Below, in pieces: positions 1 through 9,518 of a stretch of DNA of 64,000 nt. Position 1 is the stretch's first letter; the number at the start of each line of letters is the position of its first letter. The stretch spans positions 62,001-126,000 of the forward strand of contig JACFMS010000006.1 in the NCBI GenBank assembly GCA_019455285.1, in the 5' to 3' direction. The notes beneath the pieces are model-generated. The model had not been told where the DNA came from. It searched no databases and was given only the letters and a program-made list of their open reading frames with translations. Source of the stretch: Sphingomonadales bacterium (GTDB lineage: Bacteria; Pseudomonadota; Alphaproteobacteria; Sphingomonadales; Govanellaceae). A program made the translations under genes and the position numbers.

Positions 1-204
1 CTCGCGCAGGTCCTCGATGAAGATCTCCTTCACCCCGGCCATTTCGGCTTTTTTACGCGCCGGGGCCAGTTCCTCGCCCTGGCCCAAGTCAGCGGTAAAG
101 GTCACCACCTCGCAGCCATAGGTCTCCTGCAACCACTTGAGAATGACCGAGGTATCAAGCCCGCCCGAATAGGCCAGCACCACCTTGTTGATTTTGCGCG
201 CCAT
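1..204 (-). CDS. argG: Argininosuccinate synthase, N-terminal part (gene runs off the window)
   Basis: Reverse translation from the ATG at 204 gives [20 protein letters not shown] followed by about 48 more residues to the window edge. The SGGLDTS P-loop of the N-type ATP pyrophosphatases lies at residues 14-20, and this start is typical of ArgG. The enzyme joins citrulline and aspartate with ATP to argininosuccinate in cytoplasmic arginine synthesis. Only the first 68 codons are present; the rest lies beyond position 1. A promoter-like pair at 241-268 sits just upstream. Identity is secure for the visible part. Confidence 0.93.
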   Translation of the reverse strand, partial: MARKINKVVLAYSGGLDTSVILKWLQETYGCEVVTFTADLGQGEELAPARKKAEMAGVKEIFIEDLRE

Positions 205-240
205 GGATCGCCCCTTTTTCGAGACTAAAAAATCGCGCGC

Positions 241-268
241 AGTATAGGCAAACCCCGGCCTCGTGCAA
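241..268 (-). promoter_or_regulatory. Probable sigma-70 promoter of argG
   Basis: On the minus strand TTGCAC (263-268) and TATACT (241-246) are separated by 16 bases. This would start transcription about 30 bases before the argG ATG. The pair lies in the gap between cfa and argG. It is a pattern match only. Confidence 0.45.
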
Positions 269-282
269 GCCAGGATAAGGGG

Positions 283-1533
283 TTATTCCGCGACCTCGGC
301 ATGGGGCGCTTTTTCCAGCGCCAGATAGCGCCGCTCGGCCTCGGCCATGTAGTCGCGGCTCAAGGGCGCGGCATCCTGGCGCTTGGCGAGCTGGAATTGG
401 AACACCACGTGGCCGGAATGGGCGAACGCCGTCCACGCCCCGGCAAGATAAAATTCCCACATGCGCAAAAAGCGCTCGTCATAAAGGGCGACGATCTGGT
501 CGCGGTTGGCCCGGGTGCGGTCGTACCAATGCCGCAAGGTACGGGCGTAGTGCAGCCGCAGCACCTCCAGGTCGGTAATATAAAGCCCGGCCCGCTCGAT
601 GGCCGGCGCGATCTCGGACAGCGAGGGCACATAGCCGCCGGGAAAGATGTATTTGCGGGTCCAGGGATCGGTGCGGCCCGGCCCGTCAGCCCGGCCGATG
701 GTGTGGAGGAGCGCCACGCCATCATCGGCCAAGACATCATGGAGCTTGCCGAAAAAGCGGTCATAGTGCGGCGCGCCCACATGCTCGAACATGCCGACCG
801 ACACCACCCGGTCGAATTTCTCGGAAATGCCGCGATAGTCCTGCATGCGGAACTTGACCCGATCGGCAACACCCGCCGCCCGGGCCCGCTCATTGGACAG
901 GGCGTGTTGTTCCTCCGACAAGGTAACCCCGGTGACTGACACGCCAGCCACCCGGTTCAAGTAAAGCCCCAATCCGCCCCAGCCCGAGCCGATGTCGAGC
1001 ACCCGCTGGCCGGGCTTGAGGAGGAGTTTTGCGGCGATATGAGCCTTTTTGAGGAGCTGGGCGGTTTCCAGGTCCTCACTGCCGGAGGCGAAATAGGCGC
1101 AGGAATATTGCCGATCCTTGTCCAAAAACAGGTCATAGAGCTTGCCCGAAAGGTCATAATGGTGGGCGACGTTGCGCTGCGACCGCTCCGCCGGATTGAT
1201 CTGATGGAGCCAGCTGATGAACTGCTTGAGGCGGACAAAGCGCTGAACGTGAAAGGGGCTGCCCCGTTCCCAACGCATGTTGCCCACCACCAGATCGAGA
1301 AAGGCGAAGATGTCGCCGCCCTCCTCGATGGTCATACGGCCATCCATATAGGCCTCGCCGACTCCCAACGACGGATTTAAGGCGATGCGCGTCGGCGTCC
1401 AGCGGTCATGAAAGCGGATGGTGACGGCGGGCGCCTGGCCATTGCCGAAGGCATGGCGCTTGCCGCCCGCGTCGATGACGTGCAGGGTGCCTGTGCGGAC
1501 GATGAAGGTCAGCGCCCTTGAAAGTAGGAACAT
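283..1533 (-). CDS. cfa: Cyclopropane-fatty-acyl-phospholipid synthase
   Basis: The 416-residue protein has the length and layout of Cfa/CmaS: an N-terminal lipid-binding region, then a SAM methyltransferase fold with VLDIGSGWGGLGLYL near residue 180 and VSVGMFEHVG near 245. It transfers a methylene group from SAM to unsaturated acyl chains of membrane phospholipids, a modification tied to acid and stationary-phase stress. The ATG at 1533 has a strong AGGAGG at about 1539-1544 on the minus strand, which supports this start. It lies just upstream of argG on the same strand, but argG seems to have its own promoter. Confidence 0.92.
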   Translation of the reverse strand: MFLLSRALTFIVRTGTLHVIDAGGKRHAFGNGQAPAVTIRFHDRWTPTRIALNPSLGVGEAYMDGRMTIEEGGDIFAFLDLVVGNMRWERGSPFHVQRFVRLKQFISWLHQINPAERSQRNVAHHYDLSGKLYDLFLDKDRQYSCAYFASGSEDLETAQLLKKAHIAAKLLLKPGQRVLDIGSGWGGLGLYLNRVAGVSVTGVTLSEEQHALSNERARAAGVADRVKFRMQDYRGISEKFDRVVSVGMFEHVGAPHYDRFFGKLHDVLADDGVALLHTIGRADGPGRTDPWTRKYIFPGGYVPSLSEIAPAIERAGLYITDLEVLRLHYARTLRHWYDRTRANRDQIVALYDERFLRMWEFYLAGAWTAFAHSGHVVFQFQLAKRQDAAPLSRDYMAEAERRYLALEKAPHAEVAE

Positions 1534-1595
1534 CGGGGCCTCCTGCCTCTTGGGACTTTAAAAATCCTACAAGGACATAGGCTTAAGGGTCAAGG

Positions 1596-2759
<1,164 letters not shown>

Positions 2760-2830
2760 CAAGAGACCCGCTCCGTCCTGCCCGTAAACCAAGGCCGCCC
2801 GTTGGCGGCTTATGGGGGTTATATAGTAAA

Positions 2831-2857
2831 AGACCCACAATTAACAATTGCGGGTCT
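2831..2857 (-). terminator. Rho-independent terminator of the hydantoin-type cluster
   Basis: Arms AGACCCACAATT and AATTGCGGGTCT flank an AAC loop with one mismatch (plus-strand view). On the minus strand the hairpin is followed by TTTTACTATATAA. It sits about 37 bases beyond the stop of the last racemase gene, at the end of the co-directional cluster. Confidence 0.75.
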
Positions 2858-2893
2858 GGGCGAATCTGATCAGCAGCCGTCGCCTGATCAGGC

Positions 2894-3712
2894 CTACTCA
2901 TTCAATATATTGTAGGTGTTGGGGATATCGTAACCGACGCGCTTCTTGATGGGTGGGAAGGGATAGGTCCGCCGGCTATGGCTGAGGCCGAGGTCCAGGA
3001 GCCCCGCCACATAGGCGATGGTGGTGCGAATGGGATTGATGACGGGGATATCATGACCCTTGTCCAGCAACGCCTTGCCGACAATTTTTTCGCAGCCGAA
3101 AAAGGCGGTACAGCCGATCAGGATAATATCGGCGCCATCCTGTTCGACAGCAGCAATGGACTCCTCAACGATCCGCTCATGCAACTTATGCTGGCCGCCC
3201 TGCGTCACATCGGTGACTGACAAATCGACGGCGCGCACCGAGGCGATGTGATGCAAGAGACCATAGGTCGCCGCATGACGCTCGATGCGCGGGCGGTTGC
3301 GGCTTTTGATGCCGATATAGCTGAAGCGATGGCCGAGCATCGCGGCAATGTGCATGCAGACCTCGCGCGGACCGAAGACCGGAATGCTCACGGTCTCCCG
3401 CGCCGCCTGCAAGCCGGGATCGCTCATGCAGTCGACGATCAGCGCGTCGACGATCTGCTTCCTTTCCTCATCCGACGCCTGCTGATTTTCATTTATGGCC
3501 TTGTTGTTTTGCTCTGCCTCCATGGCGCGGCCAACGATATAAGGCGCGGCCAGCGCTTCATCGAATTCGCATTCCACCGACGGCGTGCCGACCGGAATGC
3601 CGGTTTGTGAAATCATCAGATCCCGGCGCTGCAAATTCTCAACGTCCTGCAGTCTGATTGAGACGTCATTGTAGACGGGCGTCAAAAGACGAATATGCTT
3701 GAACTTGGCCAT
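2894..3712 (-). CDS. Asp/Glu/hydantoin racemase family protein (copy 1)
   Basis: The 272-residue protein belongs to the aspartate/glutamate/hydantoin racemase superfamily. The two catalytic-cysteine regions are visible: DCMSDPGL near residue 94 and GCTAFFGCEK near residue 201. Family members invert the alpha carbon of amino acids or 5-substituted hydantoins without a cofactor. It is a clear paralogue of the gene at 4957-5706, sharing PSVECEFDE/PASIECEFDD, PYI-GRAMEAE and a related C terminus. It carries an extra segment around residues 68-85 (QNNKAINENQQASDEERKQ) that copy 2 lacks. AGGTGA precedes the ATG. The substrate cannot be read from the sequence. Confidence 0.82.
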   Translation of the reverse strand: MAKFKHIRLLTPVYNDVSIRLQDVENLQRRDLMISQTGIPVGTPSVECEFDEALAAPYIVGRAMEAEQNNKAINENQQASDEERKQIVDALIVDCMSDPGLQAARETVSIPVFGPREVCMHIAAMLGHRFSYIGIKSRNRPRIERHAATYGLLHHIASVRAVDLSVTDVTQGGQHKLHERIVEESIAAVEQDGADIILIGCTAFFGCEKIVGKALLDKGHDIPVINPIRTTIAYVAGLLDLGLSHSRRTYPFPPIKKRVGYDIPNTYNILNE

Positions 3713-3816
3713 ATCTTTTCACCTGTGCCAGAAAGAAAATCCATCATTGCAGCTGCTTTACTTCAAGCGCGGCGCAATCAAGCTTCTGACGCTTCCTCCT
3801 TTGCCTTCGTGACGCC

Positions 3817-4908
3817 TCATAGAGCCTCGATCGGCGTGAACGGACGGTCGATGCCGAAAGCCTGTGGACCGAACAACGCCAATGCTTGCGGCGTGCGCAG
3901 CTGATCGGGAGAGCTCATGCCGATGACCTTGACGCGCTGACCATATTTCAAGGCTTGTGTTGGAATAGGCTCGCCGGTCTCGCGATCGACAATGCAAATC
4001 AGGTCCGGCACCATGGCGACTGTATGACCGTTGACGATTGCCTCCAGATTCTCATTCTGAAAGGTCACAGTGCACGTGCTTGACGGATTGGCAAGTTCAG
4101 CCAAGCGGCACGTGCCGACCGAAAAGCCGCGCGCTGTTTCGCGAACCAGATCAACGATCTTGCCGTCAAACAATATTTTCCCGTTGCGGTAATGGGATGT
4201 CGTCTTCAAGCAGCGAAGAATGCTGTCAACGGCATTGTTGGCGGCGCGGCCGTCGCGAATGGCCCGGCCAATGTTGTAGGCCGCGGTCAAGGTGCCGCGC
4301 ACCGCCGTTTCCTTGGCTTGCCGGCCGGACATATGAAAGCATCCGACAAAAACCCGAAGCCCCATGGAAATGGCCAGGGCGCGGGTCATGTCCTCGGCCT
4401 TTTTATCGCTCGCGGCCTCGACGATGGCGAAATCCAGGTGCTCGTCCGTTACCGCCAACGGCGTGGCGCGAATTCCATTGGCGCTGAATGAGTTCATCTG
4501 CAATTCGGGAAACGCGCGCCCCATGCCATCGGCGTCGACCACCGGCAAACCGCGCCGCGCCGCCAGCATGATCGGTATCATCGAATTGCTGCCGCCGATT
4601 TCAGCCGGGATGATGGCGTCGGCCTTGATGCCGAGATACTGCTCAAGCTTGGTCAGGGCCAACTCGACTTCCTCGCCGCAGACCAGCTTTTCCAGCTGCA
4701 CCGTAGGCGCGCCGAACCCGGCGATCGACATCACCATGGCGTCATCGCGCAATTCCTCCACGTCGATCAGCTTCGGCGCGCCATAGTCGGCAATGGCCTG
4801 ACGGGCGACCAGATAACCGATATAAGGGTCGCCGCCGCCGCCGGTGCCAAGAAATGCCGCGCCGCGCGCCAGATCGGACAGGGTGTCTCTATCAACGTTT
4901 AGAGCCAT
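3817..4908 (-). CDS. DUF917 family protein (S-methyl-thiohydantoin desulfurase-like)
   Basis: The 363-residue protein begins with the family signature GAAFLGTGGGGDPYIGYLVA and is full length for DUF917. The family has been linked to breakdown of S-methyl thiohydantoins in ergothioneine-related catabolism; other members sit next to hydantoinase/oxoprolinase genes. Here it lies between two racemase genes and in the same cluster as a HyuA-type protein and an NCS1 permease, which supports a role on a hydantoin-like ring. The exact reaction is not proven by sequence. A signal peptide is absent, so it should act in the cytoplasm. Confidence 0.82.
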   Translation of the reverse strand: MALNVDRDTLSDLARGAAFLGTGGGGDPYIGYLVARQAIADYGAPKLIDVEELRDDAMVMSIAGFGAPTVQLEKLVCGEEVELALTKLEQYLGIKADAIIPAEIGGSNSMIPIMLAARRGLPVVDADGMGRAFPELQMNSFSANGIRATPLAVTDEHLDFAIVEAASDKKAEDMTRALAISMGLRVFVGCFHMSGRQAKETAVRGTLTAAYNIGRAIRDGRAANNAVDSILRCLKTTSHYRNGKILFDGKIVDLVRETARGFSVGTCRLAELANPSSTCTVTFQNENLEAIVNGHTVAMVPDLICIVDRETGEPIPTQALKYGQRVKVIGMSSPDQLRTPQALALFGPQAFGIDRPFTPIEAL

Positions 4909-4956
4909 GGATCCTCGTTACATCATTTGCAGCGGCGCATCCGCGCCGCGTCCTGT

Positions 4957-5706
4957 TCACTCAGAGATATTGGGAATCTGGTAGCCCGTTCGCTCCTTGA
5001 TCGGCGGTTTGGGGTACGTGCGCAGACTGTGGGTCAGTCCCACCTCAAGCAACCCGGCCGCCACCATGATGGTGGTCGGCAGCGGATCGATCACCGGCGC
5101 GTCGATATCCTTCTCCAGAAGGAAATTGCGAATATAGGTATCGCAACCGAAAAAGCCGGTGCAGCCCAGCACGATGACGTCAGCTTTGTCCTCAACCACT
5201 GCTTTATGAGATTGATCGGCCAAGAGTGCATATAATTTTTCTTTATCGTTGCTGATGTGCAGCACAGGCACCTCGACCGCGCGAACCGAGGCGATATGCT
5301 CATAAAGACCGTAGGTTTTGGCGTGATTCTCCAAAATCGGCCGCACGCGGTCCATGATGGTAATGACGCTGAACTTATGGCCCAATGTCGCCGCCACGTG
5401 CATGGAAGTCTCGCCGGCCCCCAGCACCGGAATACGCACCACTTCACGGGTGGCGTGCAGGCCCGGATCGCCCATGCAATCAATGATCACGGCATGCGCG
5501 CCATCGGCTTCCGCCTCCATCGCCCGACCGGCGATATAGGGGCTTGATAATACATCGTCAAACTCGCATTCGATGGAAGCCGGGCCATAATCCAGATGCA
5601 CTTGGCTGAGCATCAGTTCGCCTTCGCGTTCCAAATGCTTCAACCCCGACATCTTGTGCGACATGTCGGTGGTGTGAGTGGTGATAAGGCGGATATGCTT
5701 GGTCAT
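4957..5706 (-). CDS. Asp/Glu/hydantoin racemase family protein (copy 2)
   Basis: The 249-residue form starting MTKHIRLITTHTTDM carries IIDCMGDPGL and VLGCTGFFGCD, the two cysteine regions of the racemase family. The ATG at 5706 has GGAG at proper spacing; the longer open frame to 5718 would begin with TTG. It resembles copy 1 (2894-3712) along its whole length, so the two arose by duplication and now flank the DUF917 gene. Two paralogues in one unit might handle different side chains or form a hetero-oligomer; that is inference. Confidence 0.83.
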   Translation of the reverse strand: MTKHIRLITTHTTDMSHKMSGLKHLEREGELMLSQVHLDYGPASIECEFDDVLSSPYIAGRAMEAEADGAHAVIIDCMGDPGLHATREVVRIPVLGAGETSMHVAATLGHKFSVITIMDRVRPILENHAKTYGLYEHIASVRAVEVPVLHISNDKEKLYALLADQSHKAVVEDKADVIVLGCTGFFGCDTYIRNFLLEKDIDAPVIDPLPTTIMVAAGLLEVGLTHSLRTYPKPPIKERTGYQIPNISE

Positions 5707-5872
5707 GATAAGCTCCAAAATCTTTCAAGGACTGCGGCACTCGGGAAGGACGCCCCGACGCTCCTCAAAAGACGGCGATGACCATAGACTGTGACCGTGT
5801 TACTATCATGTGTGTACATCAGAAGCACTGCATTGCACGCTTGTTATTAAATTTACGGTATGGGTTTCCGTT

Positions 5873-7195
5873 TCATTCCGACGCCGCCGTCGGCCTTACC
5901 GAATGATGATGCAGACGCCGACGCGCGAAAAGCGCCAGCGCCAGATACGTCGTTGCCGCCACCAAAATGGAATCGCAAGAAGGGATGCCGGTTAACGTCC
6001 ATACACTATGAACGCTGAGCGTTGCCGCGCCGATGCCCGCCGCCCAGGCGACGAAGGCCGGCACGCCGATGGCCGGGCGCGTCTCCAGGTCGCCGACATT
6101 GAACGTCTGGCCGCGCAAAAAGAAATCCGTCACGTAGATGCCGGCGATGGGCGGAATGGAGACGCCAAGCACCAACAGAAACGGCACGAAATACTGGGTC
6201 AGCCCGAAGAGCGCGCCGAGGGTACCCAACGCGCCGACGCAAAGTACGATCAAGCGGAAGGGGGCGGTTCTGATCAAGGCGGAGAAGAACAGGGAAGATG
6301 AATAAAGATTGCCCACATTGGTGGTCCAGGCCTTGAAGACCAGAAACAGCAACGCCACGCCGCCTAGCCCTAAGGCCAGCATCAACATCATCAGATTGCT
6401 TTCCTTGGTGGCGATGCTGGCGATGGCGACCATCATGAACATCACCGGCAAACAGACGGCGTAAGTGAAAACGGCGGCAAAGCGGCCGTGATTAGCCGAT
6501 CGGGCGAAGCGGGCGATGTCGGGAAAAATGATGGTGCCGACGGAGGGGCCGCCGACCACCGCCGAGATGCCGATACCGAGCGCCGACGCCGTGCCATTGC
6601 CGCCATAGGCCAGTAATTCGCTCAACGAATGATCCTTGATGGCGAGCCAGGTGATAATCACGAGCAGCAGCAGCAGCAATGGCACGGCCAGATCGGCCAG
6701 GCGGGAAATGGCCTTAAAGCCAAACATCGTCGTCGCCACCATCAGCACGCCGCCGGCAAAGGTAAAGACGCGCTCTGATATGTGTATCTCCCAGGTGGCG
6801 CTCAACATCTGCGCCAGGGTATCGCCGAACAGTTCCGCGGTTACGGCGAACCAGCCGATGAGGCTGACAGCAAGAATAAAATTGATCGCGCGGGCGCCGA
6901 TCCGCCCGAATGGGAACTGGGTGATCATGGACGTTGGTAGGTGGCTTTTGGCGGCCACCGTTGCAGTCAATGACGCGATGGCGGCGAGGATGGCGGCACC
7001 GGAGAAAAAGGCGATGGCGCCATTGCGCAAGCCCATCGAGCTGCCGATCTGGACGCCGACCAGGAACCCCGGCAGCGCCAGCACGATGCCGATTTTGACC
7101 AGCGCGATCGTCCACCAGGCAATCCGCTGCTCCGGCGGCACGGGGGTGTGGGTGAATTCTCCCCGTTGCTGGCTCGGTATGTGTGTGTCCGCCAT
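5873..7195 (-). CDS. NCS1 family cytosine/purine/hydantoin-type permease
   Basis: The 440-residue integral membrane protein has about twelve hydrophobic segments and the CodB-like NCS1 layout, with GFLVGVQIGSSMGLRNGA near residue 40 and GGPSVGTIIFPDIARFARS near 220. NCS1 carriers take up nucleobases, allantoin or hydantoins with Na+ or H+. Given the hydantoin-type enzymes downstream, uptake of the cluster's substrate across the inner membrane is the likely role. A terminator (7288-7331) lies between it and the upstream receptor gene, so it may have its own promoter. Confidence 0.87.
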   Translation of the reverse strand: MADTHIPSQQRGEFTHTPVPPEQRIAWWTIALVKIGIVLALPGFLVGVQIGSSMGLRNGAIAFFSGAAILAAIASLTATVAAKSHLPTSMITQFPFGRIGARAINFILAVSLIGWFAVTAELFGDTLAQMLSATWEIHISERVFTFAGGVLMVATTMFGFKAISRLADLAVPLLLLLLVIITWLAIKDHSLSELLAYGGNGTASALGIGISAVVGGPSVGTIIFPDIARFARSANHGRFAAVFTYAVCLPVMFMMVAIASIATKESNLMMLMLALGLGGVALLFLVFKAWTTNVGNLYSSSLFFSALIRTAPFRLIVLCVGALGTLGALFGLTQYFVPFLLVLGVSIPPIAGIYVTDFFLRGQTFNVGDLETRPAIGVPAFVAWAAGIGAATLSVHSVWTLTGIPSCDSILVAATTYLALALFARRRLHHHSVRPTAASE

Positions 7196-7287
7196 TGCCG
7201 GTTTCCCATTCCTTAAGAACGCCAGTCTAAACCAGCGGATGCTTAAGTCCAGACTGCGTCCGCTGTTGATGTTCCGCCGTCAAAGGA

Positions 7288-7331
7288 TAAAAAAGCCGCC
7301 ATTCCCCCCGCGTTGGCGGGGAGAATGGCGG
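7288..7331 (-). terminator. Rho-independent terminator after the TonB-dependent receptor gene
   Basis: A long GC-rich hairpin has outer arms CCGCC (7296-7300) and GGCGG (7327-7331), with ATTC/GAAT and C/G runs inside. On the minus strand it is followed by CTTTTTTAT. It begins 9 bases past the receptor stop codon and separates the receptor from the permease gene. Confidence 0.75.
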
Positions 7332-7339
7332 AATGCGCG

Positions 7340-9448
7340 CTAGAACTTGTAGATGGCCTCAATGCCATAGCTTCGGGGCATGTTGGGCGTGCGCAGCCGG
7401 TTGCCGGTTTCCGACACACGGGTGGCACGGCGGGTGTTGCTCAGGTTCTTGCCCCAAGCCGCCACGCTCCAATTTTCGCCCTCAAGCGCAAGGCGGCCGC
7501 TGAAGAAATCGGCGGACTGAGTGCGAATGGTGTTGACTAGGTCGAAATAGTAGCCGCCATGACGGCGGTAATCGCCGTGGATTACCACATCCATGCCATC
7601 CGACACCGGCACCGTATAAGTCGCGCCGAAATTGAAGGTAAAGCCCGGCACCAGCGGCGAATGCTTGCCGAGGGCGCTGGAAACGTTGCCCAGCGCCGGA
7701 TCCAAGGGAACAATCTTGCGGATGGTCGTTTCAGAAACGCCGATGCCGGCCGTCAGATCCAAGTTTTCCACCGGACTGGCCTGCACCTCAAGATCCATGC
7801 CGTGAATGTCGGTTTTGGGGATATTCACCGCGCCGCGGCGGAATTCCGTCGGCGTGACAACCACGAACGACAGCTGCTGATTGCGCAAATCGGTAAAGAA
7901 GGCGCTGGAGTTAACGGTCAGCATGTTATCTAGGAAGCTGCCCTTAAAGCCCAGCTCGTAGTTCCGGCTCTCTTCGTTGTCGAACTCGGTGCTCTGGGTA
8001 TAGCCGCCGGAGCGGAAGCCGGTCGAATAGGTGATGTAGGCCAGAAAATCCTCGGTCCATTGATAGGACAGCTGCAACTTGGGCTGAAGCTGGGTGAAGG
8101 TGGCTTCGGCATAGTTGCTAACCACGGCCAGCGTATTTTCGTTGTTCTGCTTGTCATGGTCATAGCGCAGGCCGACCAGGGCATTCAGCTTGTCCGTGAT
8201 GTCATAGCTCGCTTGGCCGAACACCGCCCAGGCTTCGCGGTCGGTGACATTGAGCTGATTGAGGATCGACCCACTGGGCAAGCCGCCTTGGGGATTGGTC
8301 GGATGTTGCGCACCGACAATCACCCGCTGCCGATCCTGACGATCCTGATAAAAGCCGCCGAAAATCCATTGCAGCGGCCCTTCACCGGTGGAGGTAAAGC
8401 GTATTTCCTGGTTGAACACATCCTGGTCGAAATGCAGATCCTGGGCAACCACCGGAGCGGCTGTGTAATCGCCATCGCCGAAGTCATACTGGCGCACTTC
8501 GGCATAGCCGGTAATGGAGGTGATTGTGACGCCGTCGAAATCATAATCGATCTTGAACGAGACGTCGCGGAAGCTGGTTTCCTCGGTGCCCAAAAGGTTG
8601 CCTACGAAGCCCGGATTTTTTACATCGTCAATCTTGGTCAGATCGATACCACCCTGGGCATTGAGCGGCACGATGTCAAGGAAGCAGCAGTAGCCGTCGC
8701 CATCGGCATAGGAGCCGCGCAGGCTGAGCTTGAGCCGCTCGCCGCGATACTCCAACCGGCCGCGGATGGAAGCCTGATCTTCCGGCGTGATGCGATCGCC
8801 GGCGGCGCTTTTGATCAACCCGTCGCTATCCCGGTAATAGCCGGAGACGCGGGCAAAAAGCTTATCCTCGACGATCGGTCCCGACACTGCCGCAGCGATG
8901 CGGTAAGAGTTAGCGTTGCCGTAACTGCCCTTGATCATGCCTTCCAGTTCATTGGTCGGCTCCTTGGTGGTGATCACGATGGCGCCGGCGATGGCGCCCT
9001 GACCATACAATGTGCCCTGCGGCCCCTTGAGCACTTCGATCTGCTGAATATCCATCAGATCCTGGTTGATGAAATCGTTGGAACCCACCTGTACGCCGTC
9101 GACCACGAACGCCACCGGCGGTAAGGCCCCCTGGGCGCTGGCGATGCCGCGCATGGTGAGGAAAGTTTCATTGGTGCGGAACGTCTCGCGCACCAAGAGG
9201 TTGGGCGTCAAGTCCACAAACCCGCGCAGCGACGTGACATTGGCATTTTCGATCTTCGCGGCGGTAAAGACCGTAACCATTTCCGGAACGCTTTGCAGAC
9301 GTTCCTCGCGCTTGCGCGAGGTCACAACAATTTCTTCAAAAGTGGTCGAAGGCTCGGCGGCCGCAGCAACCACTGGCAGAGACAACGCCGTCATCACCGT
9401 GCTCGCCAGCAAGGCGTGAGAGAAATTCCGTTTACCCTTAGACATCAT
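7340..9448 (-). CDS. TonB-dependent outer-membrane receptor
   Basis: The 702-residue protein has a signal peptide (residues 1 to about 30), a TonB-box-like TFEEIVVTSRKREE, a plug domain with GPQGTLYGQGAIAGAI near residue 150, and a C-terminal 22-stranded-barrel region ending in the aromatic YGIEAIYKF. Such receptors import scarce or bulky solutes energised by TonB-ExbBD. Its place between a HyuA-type gene and an NCS1 permease suggests that it takes up the compound this cluster degrades rather than iron; that is inference. Tandem methionine codons make the start at 9448 or 9445. A good terminator follows. Confidence 0.92.
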   Translation of the reverse strand: MMSKGKRNFSHALLASTVMTALSLPVVAAAAEPSTTFEEIVVTSRKREERLQSVPEMVTVFTAAKIENANVTSLRGFVDLTPNLLVRETFRTNETFLTMRGIASAQGALPPVAFVVDGVQVGSNDFINQDLMDIQQIEVLKGPQGTLYGQGAIAGAIVITTKEPTNELEGMIKGSYGNANSYRIAAAVSGPIVEDKLFARVSGYYRDSDGLIKSAAGDRITPEDQASIRGRLEYRGERLKLSLRGSYADGDGYCCFLDIVPLNAQGGIDLTKIDDVKNPGFVGNLLGTEETSFRDVSFKIDYDFDGVTITSITGYAEVRQYDFGDGDYTAAPVVAQDLHFDQDVFNQEIRFTSTGEGPLQWIFGGFYQDRQDRQRVIVGAQHPTNPQGGLPSGSILNQLNVTDREAWAVFGQASYDITDKLNALVGLRYDHDKQNNENTLAVVSNYAEATFTQLQPKLQLSYQWTEDFLAYITYSTGFRSGGYTQSTEFDNEESRNYELGFKGSFLDNMLTVNSSAFFTDLRNQQLSFVVVTPTEFRRGAVNIPKTDIHGMDLEVQASPVENLDLTAGIGVSETTIRKIVPLDPALGNVSSALGKHSPLVPGFTFNFGATYTVPVSDGMDVVIHGDYRRHGGYYFDLVNTIRTQSADFFSGRLALEGENWSVAAWGKNLSNTRRATRVSETGNRLRTPNMPRSYGIEAIYKF

Positions 9449-9518
9449 TAGCCGTCCTCCCGTCTGGATATAAAAAAAGGATCATCGTTACGCCACTTAA
9501 AAAAATGAACCGTGGCCA

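Noticed and set aside
2760-2840. N-terminal extension of RlmN
   Set aside because: Its TTG lies in the terminator hairpin of the preceding gene, and RlmN proteins do not carry this segment.
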